A program made the translations under genes and the position numbers. This document shows positions 1 through 10,700 of a stretch of DNA of 64,000 nucleotides, piece by piece. The stretch comes from Coriaria nepalensis (taxonomy: Eukaryota; Streptophyta; Magnoliopsida; Cucurbitales; Coriariaceae). How positions within the stretch are numbered: position 1 is the first letter of the stretch; each line of letters begins with the position of its first letter. The DNA lies in the NCBI GenBank assembly GCA_027186245.1, contig CP114496.1, forward strand, positions 8,086,001-8,150,000, given 5' to 3'. The notes below the pieces were generated by a model, which worked only from the letters and a program-made list of their open reading frames with translations, did not search any database and had not been told where the DNA came from.

Positions 1-1596
1 AGGTAACCCCTGTTAGGACTTATTCAATGTAAGAATAGAGTTAAAAACTCCATCTGCAATGAAGAAAAAATAAAATAAAAATACCTCAAATGAGTCTAGA
101 GTTCCAGCACAGATCACCTCACCACTTTGATCTGCAGCCAGAGAAACAAACTGCCTAGAAGAAGGGGACGTAAAAGTCCTGAAATTCCGATACCTAAACA
201 AATCCCATGCACGAACAGTCCCATCAAGAGACGCACTTAACAGACTATGGTTATTTGCCATGAAATGCAGAGCAGTTACTGCATTTGTATGCTCAGAAAA
301 TGTCACAAAACAGAAACCCGAAGAAACAGTCCACACCTATATGACAAATAAGCACCCATCGATTCTTCCATCAGTTTCAAGAAACAACTTAACCAAGCAT
401 TATATCAAGTGATTAATTCATATAAGATTAAATACCTTGACTTTATTATCATCTCCTCCAGTAGCTAAAAGTTGTGAATCGGGCGAATAAGCAAGACAGT
501 TAACATCAAAGTAATGACCCTGTTGTTTCAATATATAACTCTCTGACCTCCATTCCCAAACCAGTAACTGTCCAAGTTTTGCACACCCAAAAGTCAACCA
601 ATTTCCACGTTGGTTGAAAATCGCAGCTGTGATTTTCTCTCTTGATATAGACAATAAATGCAAGCACACAAAGTCTGGCATTTGATATAACCCGAAAACA
701 CCATTTGAGAACCCCACAACTACCAAATCGAGCTCCCTGTGATAATCACACGCAGTTACCTTTGAATTGGGCTGTGAAAAACAATCCTTCCTTAACAGCT
801 TCCATTTCTTATTAAGCAAGTACACGACTTCTTCACCTAGAGTCTCATCATTCTCACCATTGTTCTTCCTCTTCCTCACATTATTCTCACTACCATTCTC
901 TACTTCCATTTCATCAGTTTGATCATCATCATTAATGCCCCAACAAGATATATAGCAATCACGACTAACTGTATAAGCCTTACATGCTCTGTTTGATTTT
1001 TTATCAATTCCGAAAAATGAACCTACAATCGTATCCCTATGACCTAACAATAAGTACGGTTTGTGCTTCAGACCATTCACTTTCTTTACGAAAAGAATTC
1101 TCGCCGTTAGATCCTTAGAAGCAGCCAGTAAGTAATTCGAGTCTGGACTCCAATCTAATGCCGTAACCTTATCGTCAAAATCAGCCAAAGTACGAACTAA
1201 TTCGAACGGAAAAAATTCCTTTTTGAATCCAGGAGACCTCCAGATTTGGATTAATTTTCCAGTCCCAACAGCGATGAATTTACCATCGGGACTAAACTTA
1301 ACAACGTTGACAGGTTTCTTAAAGGAAATGCGGTGGAGCACCACTCGGCGGCGGAGATTGATGAAAAGACAGCGACTGTTCCAGTCAACGGTGAAGAGAA
1401 ACGTACCATCCGGCGAGATAGCGATGCGGCATATGTTCGACGATGATTGCACGGGAAGCGTCACCGTTTGAGACTTGACGAGGTCGGTGACGGAGACTCG
1501 GTTTCCCACCGGCGTGATTAACTGCGTATCTTCAGAGATAACAATATTCCCTCCTCTGTATGGAGCCCCTAGAAGGTTCTGAAACCTGTAATTCAT
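1..1596 (-). CDS. PWP2: Periodic tryptophan protein 2 (PWP2/UTP1), 5' part, cut by window edge
   Basis: WD40 protein of the UTP-B subcomplex of the nucleolar SSU processome, needed for early 18S pre-rRNA processing (family knowledge). The first coding exon is 436-1596 (387 codons, starting MNYRFQNLLGAPYRGG, which is typical of PWP2). The second is 85-336 (84 codons). They are joined by a GT-AG intron at 337-435. WD-type repeats are visible, for example ISPDGTFLFTVDWNSR, VKFSPDGKFIAVGTG, LDWSPDSNYLLAASKD, LAYSPDSQLLATGGDD and LHFMANNHSLLSASLDGT. An acidic Asp/Glu/Asn-rich insert near residues 215-250 lies between blades, as is usual for PWP2. The exon ending at 85 has a GT donor, so the remaining exons lie beyond position 1. 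About 336 of the roughly 850-900 residues of the full protein come from other exons. Confidence 0.93.
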
Positions 1597-1689
1597 GGCC
1601 TCTACCTCAAAAAGGAAAGTATTCTCCTTTCTAATTATTAAACATCAAAAAGAAAAAAAAACCAGGTCGTCTTCTTACTCCTCCTTCTT

Positions 1690-1800
1690 CGTCGGAAGCT
1701 AGGGTTTATCTAGGGTTCTTCATTCTTGCGATTTCGCGCCTTGCAATTAGTCTTGGGCCCAAATTACAAACTTGGACCATTCATCCGGGCCCAAATACTT
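1690..1800 (-). promoter_or_regulatory. Telo-box and site II promoter cluster of PWP2
   Basis: Two TAGGGTT(T/C) telo-boxes (1700-1707 and 1711-1718) lie about 100 bp upstream of the PWP2 start codon. TGGGCC-type site II elements follow at 1754-1760 and 1787-1792, and a GCCCA near 1818. Telo-box plus site II is the known promoter signature of plant ribosome-biogenesis and ribosomal-protein genes, bound by TCP and related factors. It fits the role of the gene downstream. The motifs are seen directly; their function here is inferred. Confidence 0.7.
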
Positions 1801-1994
1801 AAATAACCTGTTAAAAGCCCATCCCGACCCACAAAAGCTCCCCAAAAGAAATACTATATAACGGCCATAACGGCTATATTTCCCGCGCTTAAACGAGTGA
1901 AGAGATTTTCTTTCTTTCCCGTCACTCTTCCGAGAAAATCAGAGAGAAAATTTCATAAAGCTCAATAGAATTTCCATCTCCCTCTCTCTCTCCT

Positions 1995-3468
1995 ATGGGA
2001 CCTGGAAGAAAAATAGAGAGACCCTCCTCTTCTCGAGAAGAACAAGCCATAAGAGATAAATTATTAATCTATAATTTATTTTCTACGTTATAATCTTATG
2101 ATCAGTTCTTGAATTTTATTTTTTTTCTTTTCTTTTTTTGATTTTTTTTCATAATTCAAAAATATGTAGGAGTCATAGTTTATAGGCTTAATGATAATTA
2201 TTCCGCCTAAAGATCTTTGCAAACTCGATATCCATTGTGATTAATCAATCACCTATATTTTTATCTCTACGGCTAATTTTGAACCCTTAAATGTAATGTA
2301 ATAAAAATAAATAAAAATAAAAGAGATAATTTCTCTTAATTCTTTAATATCTTAATTGAGGTTTATGCTTCAATCGCCCGTGTTACCTCGAACAGTGAAG
2401 CGGAAGCAGATGATAATGTTTTCATGCACTGTGAATCAAGGAGCAGCCAAGAGAAAAAGAAGACGAATGTTGATGAACAAAATGAGGAAGACTATTTGGA
2501 AGCAGATGATGATGTTCCATCAAGTCCACATGGATCAGATGACCATGTTTCCGAGCCTGAAGTGGATGAGCCGGAGCCGGATGAGGAGTATGAAGATTCT
2601 GATGAGCAAAAGCCTTGCAAGTGTACTAAGAGGTCCAAATGCATAACACGGTAATTAATTAAGGAACGAATAATCTTTTTTATCATGATAAGGTGAACAA
2701 TTAACAATGTCTTTCATGAATATTGCATCGCAGTTATTGTTCGTGCCGTGAAGCTAAGTTATATTGCATAGATACTTGTTCTTGCGGTTGGAAGTGTCAG
2801 AACAAGAAGAACAAGGGAAAGAAACAAATTTCTTTTACTGTAAAAAAGGTTAAGAAAAAATCCCTGAAACAACTTACATCTAGTGGTCCAATTGCAGCTC
2901 CTCGTGTTGTGGTATATAACTATATTAACCGTCTCTTTTGATCTCGCTTCATGTTAATAACAAATCAAATTCACCATGTGACGTGTAAGAAATCGTTGCT
3001 GTTGCAGATAGGAGATCTCCTTTTGGATGGGAACACATCGAACTACTTTGGCACGAACATTCCTATTGATCTTGTCGGTGCTGTAGTACTTGCCGAGATG
3101 GATATTGTTCGTGTTCGCGGCACAGAATATTACAGAATTATTGACGGAGTGGTACATATGTCCTAAGTCTTTAATCTTTTTGTTAGATATAATTGACATC
3201 AATTACTATAATTGTTCTACTAAGATGGAAATGATTGATGCTGTTTTAATTTTCATTTTTGCTTTAACTGTAGGAATTGGTATGTCCTTTTGATCCGTTA
3301 GGTCTCGCAAATGATCCGGACCAGGCTGCAATCTTGAAGGCGAAGGTGGCGGCCATGTTTTCTTCAATGCTTGATTTCTTCATACACGCTAACGTCAATG
3401 GAAAACCTAAGCATCAGCATCGAATTAGCTATCCATGTATCTATATAATGCATTGTAAATCTCACTAA
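1995..3468 (+). CDS. Small single-CXC-domain protein, paralog of the next gene's 5' end
   Basis: Spliced model: a possible exon 1 at 1995-2045 ([17 protein letters not shown]), then 2361-2650, 2734-2911, 3008-3151 and 3274-3468 with a TAA. All introns after 2361 are GT-AG and in phase. Exon 1 would need a GC donor. The protein has a Glu/Asp-rich segment ([18 protein letters not shown]), then one complete nine-cysteine CXC motif: CKCTKRSKC split by an intron from [11 protein letters not shown], then [10 protein letters not shown] basic tail follows ([17 protein letters not shown]). About 110 C-terminal residues ([16 protein letters not shown] onward) match nothing I recognise. The intron inside the CXC sits exactly where the TSO1-like gene downstream has one. 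The leader around 1918-1955 resembles the leader of that gene at 3895-3935. CXC domains bind DNA through zinc. This may be a functional small gene or a decaying tandem copy. Confidence 0.55.
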
Positions 3469-3984
3469 CGAGAGCTTTTTCTCCCAATTATGGAGGACGT
3501 ACGGATCTTAATTCTTGAATTTCAACATCATTTCATTACAAATTATTTATTATACCATGTCTTTTCCGACGAGTCAAGTCTCTCGATCGATCGAGCAATG
3601 AGTGTCTTGTTCGAATGTAGTCTAGAAGTTCAAGTTTATTCCATTCCCAGAAAGAAGAGATTAAGAGTAAACAATAAGAAACCGTTACAGAGTGTAAACC
3701 TCATATCATGTTAGCATCACACTTGAGACATAAGAGATATCGGGTTCGAGTCACCCGGACGAAAAGTTGAAAAATAAAGGAATTATAGTGATCCTCTAGA
3801 CAAGAAACCGTTACAGAGTGTAGGAAATCTTAGTGCCTTATTTCCCACCTTAGGCTACTGGACGAGGTTTCTTTCAAAAACTACACAAGGACTTGTGTCA
3901 CTCTTCCAAGAAAATGTAGAGAGAGAAAAACTTGATAAATTCTGGGTGAAAATTCACAAAATTGAGGCTCTCTTAGTCTCTATC
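3469..3984 (+). other. Spacer and leader between the two CXC genes
   Basis: No convincing coding sequence. It holds a short tRNA-like SINE insertion at 3697-3801 (listed separately). At about 3890-3984 lies the untranslated leader of the TSO1-like gene, recognisable because it resembles the leader before position 1995 (shared gtcactcttcc-agaaaat stretch followed by a GA-rich run). Confidence 0.5.
3676..3822 (+). mobile_element. Short tRNA-derived SINE-like insertion with 21-bp target duplication
   Basis: An identical 21-bp sequence occurs at 3676-3696 and again at 3802-3822, flanking a 105-bp insert. The insert carries a pol III B-box-like ggttcgagtc at about 3741-3750. About 35 bp upstream is an A-box-like ttagcatcacacttg. 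The tail is A-rich (gttgaaaaataaagg). A long perfect target duplication around a unit with tRNA-like internal promoter boxes is the hallmark of a SINE. There is no tRNA cloverleaf, so it is not a tRNA gene. The insertion is recent relative to the duplication of the two CXC genes, because the flanks are identical. Confidence 0.55.
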
Positions 3985-6900
3985 ATGGATTCTCGAAAAG
4001 AAAATTTGTCGCCAAGTTCCTCTTCTCAAGGACAGCAAGTAAGTAATCAACAATCTTAAAATCTTATTTCTATTTCTTTTCTCTTCAAATTGTAATGATG
4101 TTTCTTTAAATCAGTTTCTTGGACAAAGAAACCTTAGAATCTTTAGATAATACAATTTGATATTTTGAGTTGTTGTCTTTGTAGCATGAAGGAGATGATG
4201 TTCAGAGATTTGATCTTGATTTTGAGGCTGGTCCGGTCGAAGTCTCCAATCGTTCAATGAGTTTACTAGAATTGAAAATAAATTCAAATAGGTGGAAAAA
4301 AGACAGGTGGGACCCGTCGGGAGAAAAATCGGGTCCAACTGTTCTCTGTCCATTCGATTTGGTCGACCCGGCTCTAAATATCGGAAAATGCTCCTCATCA
4401 GCTCCGACTCTATCAGGTTTTGGCCTACATCTAAACAGTATTCAAAGCTCTTCAGTCAAGAAAAAGCCAGCAACTAACAATGATCAGCAAGAGAGTGAAG
4501 TTGTTGATGAGGTGAGTCCATGTTTAACGAACATCCCGGCTTCTGAAGATGTTGAGATGATTGAGTTGAACGGAAGCAGCTCCGAACCAAATTTCATGGT
4601 AAAAAAATCAATTTTCTTCAAATTATGTGTATCTTATAGTGCATTGTATCGGTTGAATTACAAGTTAGGCACTTAATTATACGCAGGATGTGGAGGAGAA
4701 TCCTACAACTCCACCTTCAGGCAGGCACGTAGGAGGATGCAATGGCAAGAACTCAACATGTCTTGAAGGATGTTGTGATTGCTACGAGGTAGAGTTTTGA
4801 AATTCTTTCTCTGTTTTTGCTCTTTTTTAGTCTTTCTCTGTTTTTTTGTATTCTTTGCTTAGAAAGTTGGATGAAATTTTGTATTGTAGGATTCACCCTT
4901 GACCAAATTCAATAGCAGTCTCTCACCACTACCTGTGCTTACATCTCCTTACAAAGAAGATTCTCTTTCCCGGCACAATTTACCATTTCTCGAGAGGTGC
5001 TAATATATTCGAATCACAAAGCCCTTGAAATTCGACTTATATGTAATAAGTTTGATCTGATGAAATATTGGACAGGAACGAAGAACTAAATGCATCTTGT
5101 TCAAATGTTCCTGAACAAAGCAACAGTTCTCGGAATGATGATATTGCACCATCTTATAACTTCGACCTAGATATCGAGTTGAGCAAATCTTCACGGCAAG
5201 TCAATGATTTTCTTGTCACTCCTACTGAACAAGAAGAGGAGTTCATAGATTCTGCTAACATATCCTTGAAACAATCTGAAGAATCCAATGGTCCTGGTTT
5301 TGAAGCTGCTCGAAATGTCGGTAAATGTTCCACATCAGCTCCGGCTCGATCTGGTTTTGGCTTACATCTAAACAATATTCATAGCTATTCAGTTAAGGGA
5401 AAGCTGCCAACTGACAATGATCAGCAAGAGAGTGAATATATTGTAGAGTTGGGCCCATGTTTACCAAACATCCTGACTTCGCAAGATGTTGAGATGGTCG
5501 AGTTGAACCGAAGCGGCTCCAAGCCAAATTTCATGGTAAAAAAAGTCCACTTCTACTCTCTTTTTTCTTTTTGTTTAGCATTAAGAACATAAGCACTTAA
5601 TTATGTGTAGGATCTGGAGGAGAATCCTAAAAATCCACCTTCGGGCCAGCATATAAGAGCGTGCAATTGCAAGAAGTCAACATGTCTTGAAGGACATTGT
5701 GATTGCTACGAGGTAGAAGTTTCTTTTGGCTCTGTTTTTGCTCTGTTTTTGGATTCTTTGCTTAGAAAGTTGAATGAAATATTGCATCTAATGTTTGCTT
5801 TTCTTTTGTTTATATATTTTTTCCCTCTCATTAGCATTAAATTTTGTATTGTAGGATTCACCCTTAACCAAATTCAATAGCAATCTTTCACCGCTACCGT
5901 TGCTTACATCTCCTCCGCGACCCAATTTATCTTTTCTAGAAAGGTGCTAATCTATTTGAATCATAATGCCCTTGTAATATGACTCTAATACAATAAGTTT
6001 GATCTGATAAAATATTGTTTAATTTAATTTTTTATCCTAATTGGGACAGGGATGAGAAATTAAATGCATCCTATTCAAATGCTCTGGAACAAAGCAATAA
6101 GTCTTGGAATGATGATATCCCACTTTCTTCTGACTTGGAATTTGAGATCGAGTTGAGCGACACTGTACGGCTGGTTGATGAACAAGATGTTCATAGACAT
6201 GATCTTGATTTGGAAGCTGCTCCGATCGAAGATTCCAATCATTCAAGGAGCCTACCCGCTGTGAAAATAAATTCCAATAGGTGGCAAAAAGACAGGTGGG
6301 ACCCGCCAGGAGAAAAATCCGGTTCGGCCATCCTCTATCCGTTTGATCTGGTCGAACCAGCTCGAAATGTCGGTAGATGTTCCACATCAGGTCCGGCTCG
6401 ATCAGGCTTTCGCTTACATCTTAATAGTTTTCTTGGCTCTTCAGCTAAAGAAAAGCTAGCAACTAACAATGATCAGCAAGAGAGTGAAGAAATTGTAGAG
6501 TTGACACCATGTTTACCGAACATCCCGGCTTCACAAGATGTTGAGGTGGTCGAGTTGAACAGAAGCGGCTCCGAACCAAATTTTATGGTAAAAGAAGTCC
6601 ATTTTCTTCAAATTTATTTAGCAGCTGAATTACAAGTCTTCTTTTTTCCTTCTTGTTTAGCATTCTCTTTTTCTTAAATAAAAATAAACTTTATTGATAA
6701 TGAAACAAAACTCCCACCTTTATTACAAGTCTTTAAAGCTTTATTACAAGGCTTCTTCTTTCCGTTTTATTTAGAATTAAGAACATAAGCACTTAATTAT
6801 ATGCAGGACGCGGCAGAGGAGGATCCGAAAACTCCACCTTCCGGCAATTGCAAGAACTCGACATGTGTCGAAGGATACTGTGATTGCTACGAGGTAGAGT

Positions 6901-8874
6901 TCTTCTGCTCTGTTTTTTAACTAATTTAATTGAAATTTATTTAATCCAATTGGGATTAATTACACTAAATTCAATGCAGCAACCCTTTTGATTGCACGGA
7001 AATATGAGTATCGAAAATCTGTTCTCTTTCTCTGTTTTTACTCTGTTTTTGTATTGTAGGATTCATTTTTGGCTGAGTTCAATAGCAATCTTTCACCACT
7101 CCCCGTGTTTACATCTCCTTCCCAACCCGATTTATCCTTTCACCAGAGGTATTAATAGAAAATTTCTTGGGTAAACCAATTTATCTCAATCGTACACATA
7201 GTTAATATGATGTATGATGTGATGGTGTGAAGTTGAGATTAATCGATAGACCATAGACACAGTCTAGTTAAGAGTTTCTCGTTCTAATATATTTGAATCA
7301 CAGTGCCCTTGTAATTTGACTTACATAGATACTGTAAGTTTGATCTGATGAAATATTGGTGATTTGTTATTGTTGTATGCTAATTTGGACAGGAACGAGG
7401 AGTTAAATGCATCCTGTTCAAATGTTCATGAACAAACCAACAATTCTCAAAATGATGATATCCCACTTTCTTCCGACTTCGACATTGATATCGAGTTGAG
7501 CGATGCTTCACGGCAGGTCGGTGATTTTCTTGTCGATCCTGGTGAACAAGAAAAAGAGGAGTCCATCGTTGCTACTGACATACCCTTGCAAGAATCTGAA
7601 GAATCCAATGATCTTGATAACCCTCAAATGGAATTGGACCCTCCTCAGGCACAAGGATCGGATATTGATCTGGTAAGTTCCATTTAAGAATCTCTATTTA
7701 GACACTTGTTTCTCTTTGTTTGAAAATATTGTGTGGAATTGAAAATGTAGTTGGCAACAAGTGATGAGTATGGCGTGATTGACGATTCCGATCATTCAAG
7801 TATACCATCAGTCATGAAAATAAATTCCAATAGGTGGCAGAAAGACAGGTGGGTCCCGCCCGAAGAATCTACTGGTCGGATCGTTCTCCGCCCGTTCGAT
7901 TTTGTCGAACCAACTCAAAATATTGTTGAGGTGGGCCTGTGTTTAACGAACATGGCCCCACTAGACTCTGAGATGGTCGAGTTGAACCAGAACAGCCCGG
8001 AAATTAAAACAAAGAAATCGAAGTACAAAAAAAGCGAAGGCTGTAACTGTAAGAAGTCCAGATGCTTGAAACTGTAAGTTGACAAAATGCTGAAGAAACA
8101 ATTGTGTACAATTTTGTTTTTTACACGAAAACTAATTTGGATCAATTGGCAGTTATTGCGAGTGCTTTGAGGCCGGAAAATATTGTATAGAATCTTGTAA
8201 ATGTCAAGAATGCTTCAACAAACTTGAACACGAGGAAACAGTTCTTCATACAATGGAGCAAATCAAACTGCGGCACCCACTCGCATTCGGTCCAAAGGTC
8301 GTTTCGCACGGCTCCTCCGATTCTTCAGCAAATGTTAAGGTAAGAAAAAAACAATTAAATAAACACTCCCTCTTGACCAAATTATGTGTTTCATATACAA
8401 AATTAGCAGTCAATTAGATGCAGGATGAGGAGGAGGAGAATCGAACAACTCCCCCTTCGGCCAGGCACGTAAGAGGATGTAATTGCAGGAAAATAAAATG
8501 CCTTAAAGGATATTGTGATTGCTATGAGGTAAGTTGTATTTTACTTTTCAATGTCTTGGAAGAAGAAACTTACTAACCATATGGAGATTTGATTTCTATC
8601 TCGTTCTTGTTTTTCGATAATTTTACAAGGCAAAAGTCGGATGTTCTTACTGTTGTACCTGCGTTGATTGTCACAATAGCTTTGGCACAAAACCAGGTCA
8701 GTATAGAAATTTGATAACTAGTCTAATTTGTTTACTAACTTCTTAATGAATTACTTGTTTTATATACATATAGATGCCGCACTTAGTACTATCAATCAAA
8801 ATTTAGCTTTCGAATATCATGATCTTAATCACGGTGAAGGTGACGACGGTAAAGGCGGTACAAATGATCCGTGA
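3985..8874 (+). CDS. TSO1-like CXC (CRC/CPP) protein with internally amplified exon cassettes
   Basis: Sixteen exons close in phase to a 1034-residue protein: 3985-4038, 4185-4598, 4687-4788, 4890-4996, 5076-5535, 5611-5712, 5855-5943, 6050-6587, 6807-6893, 7060-7148, 7393-7672, 7751-8073, 8153-8339, 8424-8528, 8630-8696, 8774-8874. The C-terminus holds the complete CRC domain. CXC1 starts [11 protein letters not shown] then [11 protein letters not shown] and CKCQECFN. The linker is [12 protein letters not shown]2 starts [17 protein letters not shown] then [12 protein letters not shown]. Family members (TSO1, SOL1/TCX3, SOL2/TCX2) are nuclear DNA-binding repressors acting with MYB3R/DREAM-type complexes on cell-cycle and floral genes. 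A TSO1-type N-terminal motif, [20 protein letters not shown], is present three times, and half-CXC motifs precede each copy. Paralog and cassette structure are described in the findings. No stop codon or frameshift interrupts the model. Confidence 0.88.
4185..7148 (+). repeat. Three tandem copies of a three-exon cassette inside the TSO1-like gene
   Basis: Cassette A is exons 2-4 (4185-4996), B is exons 5-7 (5076-5943) and C is exons 8-10 (6050-7148). Each has a long acidic exon ending EPNFM or KPNFM. Then comes an exon of 87-102 bp carrying a half-CXC motif and ending CDCYE. Last is an 89-107-bp exon starting DS(P/F)L. The intron phases repeat, so whole cassettes can be gained without a frameshift. 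Introns are also similar between copies (for example cacttaattat before each half-CXC exon and ttctgttttt-type tracts after it), so the duplication was genomic, not by retroposition. A fourth, original cassette (7393-8528) leads into the full CRC domain. Confidence 0.85.
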
Positions 8875-9110
8875 ATTTACACAAATAACGGTCGTCTAGT
8901 TTCACAAACACATTGTCTAAACTGGTTTCAATTCTGCACATCATGCAGCCTTTCATTTTCTTGTTAATGGGGTTTTTGTTTTCTTTGATGTTCATTTGTA
9001 AGCACAGGAGAAAAAGGAGCCGGGAAAATTTTATTAATTCCTCTATACTAAATGTAACCGACCTCAAAAATATTGAGAACAAATTTAGATGATAACGAGA
9101 ACACGACTAT
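8875..9110. other. 3' flank of the TSO1-like gene, no gene seen
   Basis: Presumed 3' UTR and spacer. No coding sequence with family support was found. A TA-rich tract sits at 9107-9120, at the edge of the thioesterase pseudogene. Confidence 0.5.
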
Positions 9111-9111
9111 A

Positions 9112-9435
9112 TATATATAGATTATATAAGAAATTATTGTATGAGTCAGCCAGTTGCAAACTTCATTCATCTCTTTAGGGACTGTGTAGTGACCAACGCT
9201 GCACACAATAATTTCAACCAAATTTTGAAGGCGTAGACCATATCTAAGTATACATTTAAGTCAAGCACTTGCATATCGGTGGAGATTCGGCGATGTAGCC
9301 TAGACTTTGATATGAACTATCATGCATCATCACCTAATTAAATCAGAAAAATAAATAAGTAAATAACTACATAACTACATATATATTATGAGCATGCAAA
9401 TTGTAATATTAACATATGTAAGAGTTACATATATG

Positions 9436-9467
<32 letters not shown>

Positions 9468-10700
9468 CATGTTCCATGGCATAGCAAGATGGGCAATGAT
9501 GCAATTCGTCTAGCAGCCTTATTGGACACTTCAATATTGTTCCTCAAGTTCCTATACAACAAATACCTATCAGGTTAATATTATAATTAACAACTTAAGA
9601 TAGTAATTGATTAGAGGCTTAGTTTAATCCGATGACTAGCTAGTATACATATGCATACATTGATCCCAGAAGCCAGCCGCTTAGTCCAATGACTGCCCTT
9701 AAATTAATTGGATAAGGGTTCTCATTTCCGAATCTTCCCCGAGCATAGCAAGTTGACGAGTAAAGGGCCATGGCAGCACCCATACTAAATCCTCCTATAC
9801 CACCAACTTTCACTGTAACCATTTGGGAAAAAAAAAGGAGTGTAAATAATTTGTTATAAGATTTCAGTATTCATATTTAGTTGCAATAAGATATGCTATT
9901 GTTTGATATATATACTGTTAGCCGGTTCGGAAGATAGAAAGGTTGCAATGTGAGCAGCTTAGGCTTCTAAGCCTTCAAAATCATCCCGAATATCTTCCGA
10001 TAGCTCTCCCGCATCAAACCCTAGTAATGATATTTATATACAAGTGAAAAGAATTTGTGAAATTATTGGCTGAAAGAGAGAGTTTGCAAATCACATGCAG
10101 TACAAGTAAAGCCTCCTACTACGGTCACCGGACGAGTAGGAGTAGTTGGACAAATCCATTAGTGTATGGAAACTTTCATACCTTAATACTCTCCCTCAAT
10201 TGCACACGACGAACCACACATGAAGACGAGTTTTAACCAAAGAGATGTAATGAAACATGGTTCAAAGGAGTAGTGTTTCTAATCTTATATATATATATAT
10301 ATATTTGTGTTGAGTTAACGATTACTTCGACAGATATCATGTCGGCCGAACTCTGACACTACTGTAGTGAGTATAAAAATTGAAGATAAGTAAAAAGATA
10401 GATTACTATACCAAGAGCCATTATCACCATGGCCATGGAGCCAAACGATAGTGGTTTGGTGTTTCCCTTTTGGCCTCACCACATATGTTCTTCCAAACTC
10501 AAGTGTTCTTCCAGCATTGCTATCTGATCTACTGCCTGATTTTGTTGTTTTAAGACAAGCGAAACCCAACAAGGTAATAGGAAAGAAAAACCATAAGTAA
10601 TATCCAAGGTAAGTGAGGAAGAAAGCAAGAGGAATGAAAAAATACACAAACCAGAGCCCATATTAGATTGTGCATGGCTCATCATCGCAGTCACTAAAGA
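9112..10700 (-). pseudogene. Acyl-protein thioesterase (LYPLA/APT2-like carboxylesterase) pseudogene
   Basis: Exon-by-exon remains of a plant acyl-protein thioesterase on the minus strand. The order is MSHAQSNMGSG (near 10690), then GRTLEFGRTYVVRPKGKHQ and TIVWLHGHGDNGS (10436-10545). Next are WICPTTPTRPVTVVGGFTCTA (about 10100-10162) and FDAGELSEDIRDDFEGLEA (about 9961-10017). Then come GIGGFSMGAAMALYSSTCYA with the nucleophile Ser (about 9660-9815), RNLRNNIEVSNKAARR and LPILLCHGT (about 9470-9545), and GHYTVPKEMNEVCNWLT with the catalytic His (about 9130-9198). Lesions: an in-frame TAA at 9959-9961 within GLEA*AAHIA, a frame break just before WICP, TGA/TAG after GDD near 9330, and loss of the residues after CTA. 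A microsatellite (9425-9470) interrupts the 3' part. Intact relatives are about 255 residues. The enzyme depalmitoylates proteins or hydrolyses lysophospholipids. Confidence 0.85.
9425..9470. repeat. Microsatellite, (TATG/TA)n
   Basis: An alternating atatgta / tatg run, including five consecutive tatg units near 9443-9466. It lies inside an intron-like part of the thioesterase pseudogene. Confidence 0.9.

Noticed and set aside
3735..3755. tRNA gene suggested by a B-box-like ggttcgagtc
   Set aside because: No acceptor stem or cloverleaf can be drawn. The flanking direct repeats point to a SINE.
9425..9470. CRISPR-like short repeat array
   Set aside because: Simple microsatellite without spacers, in a plant genome.
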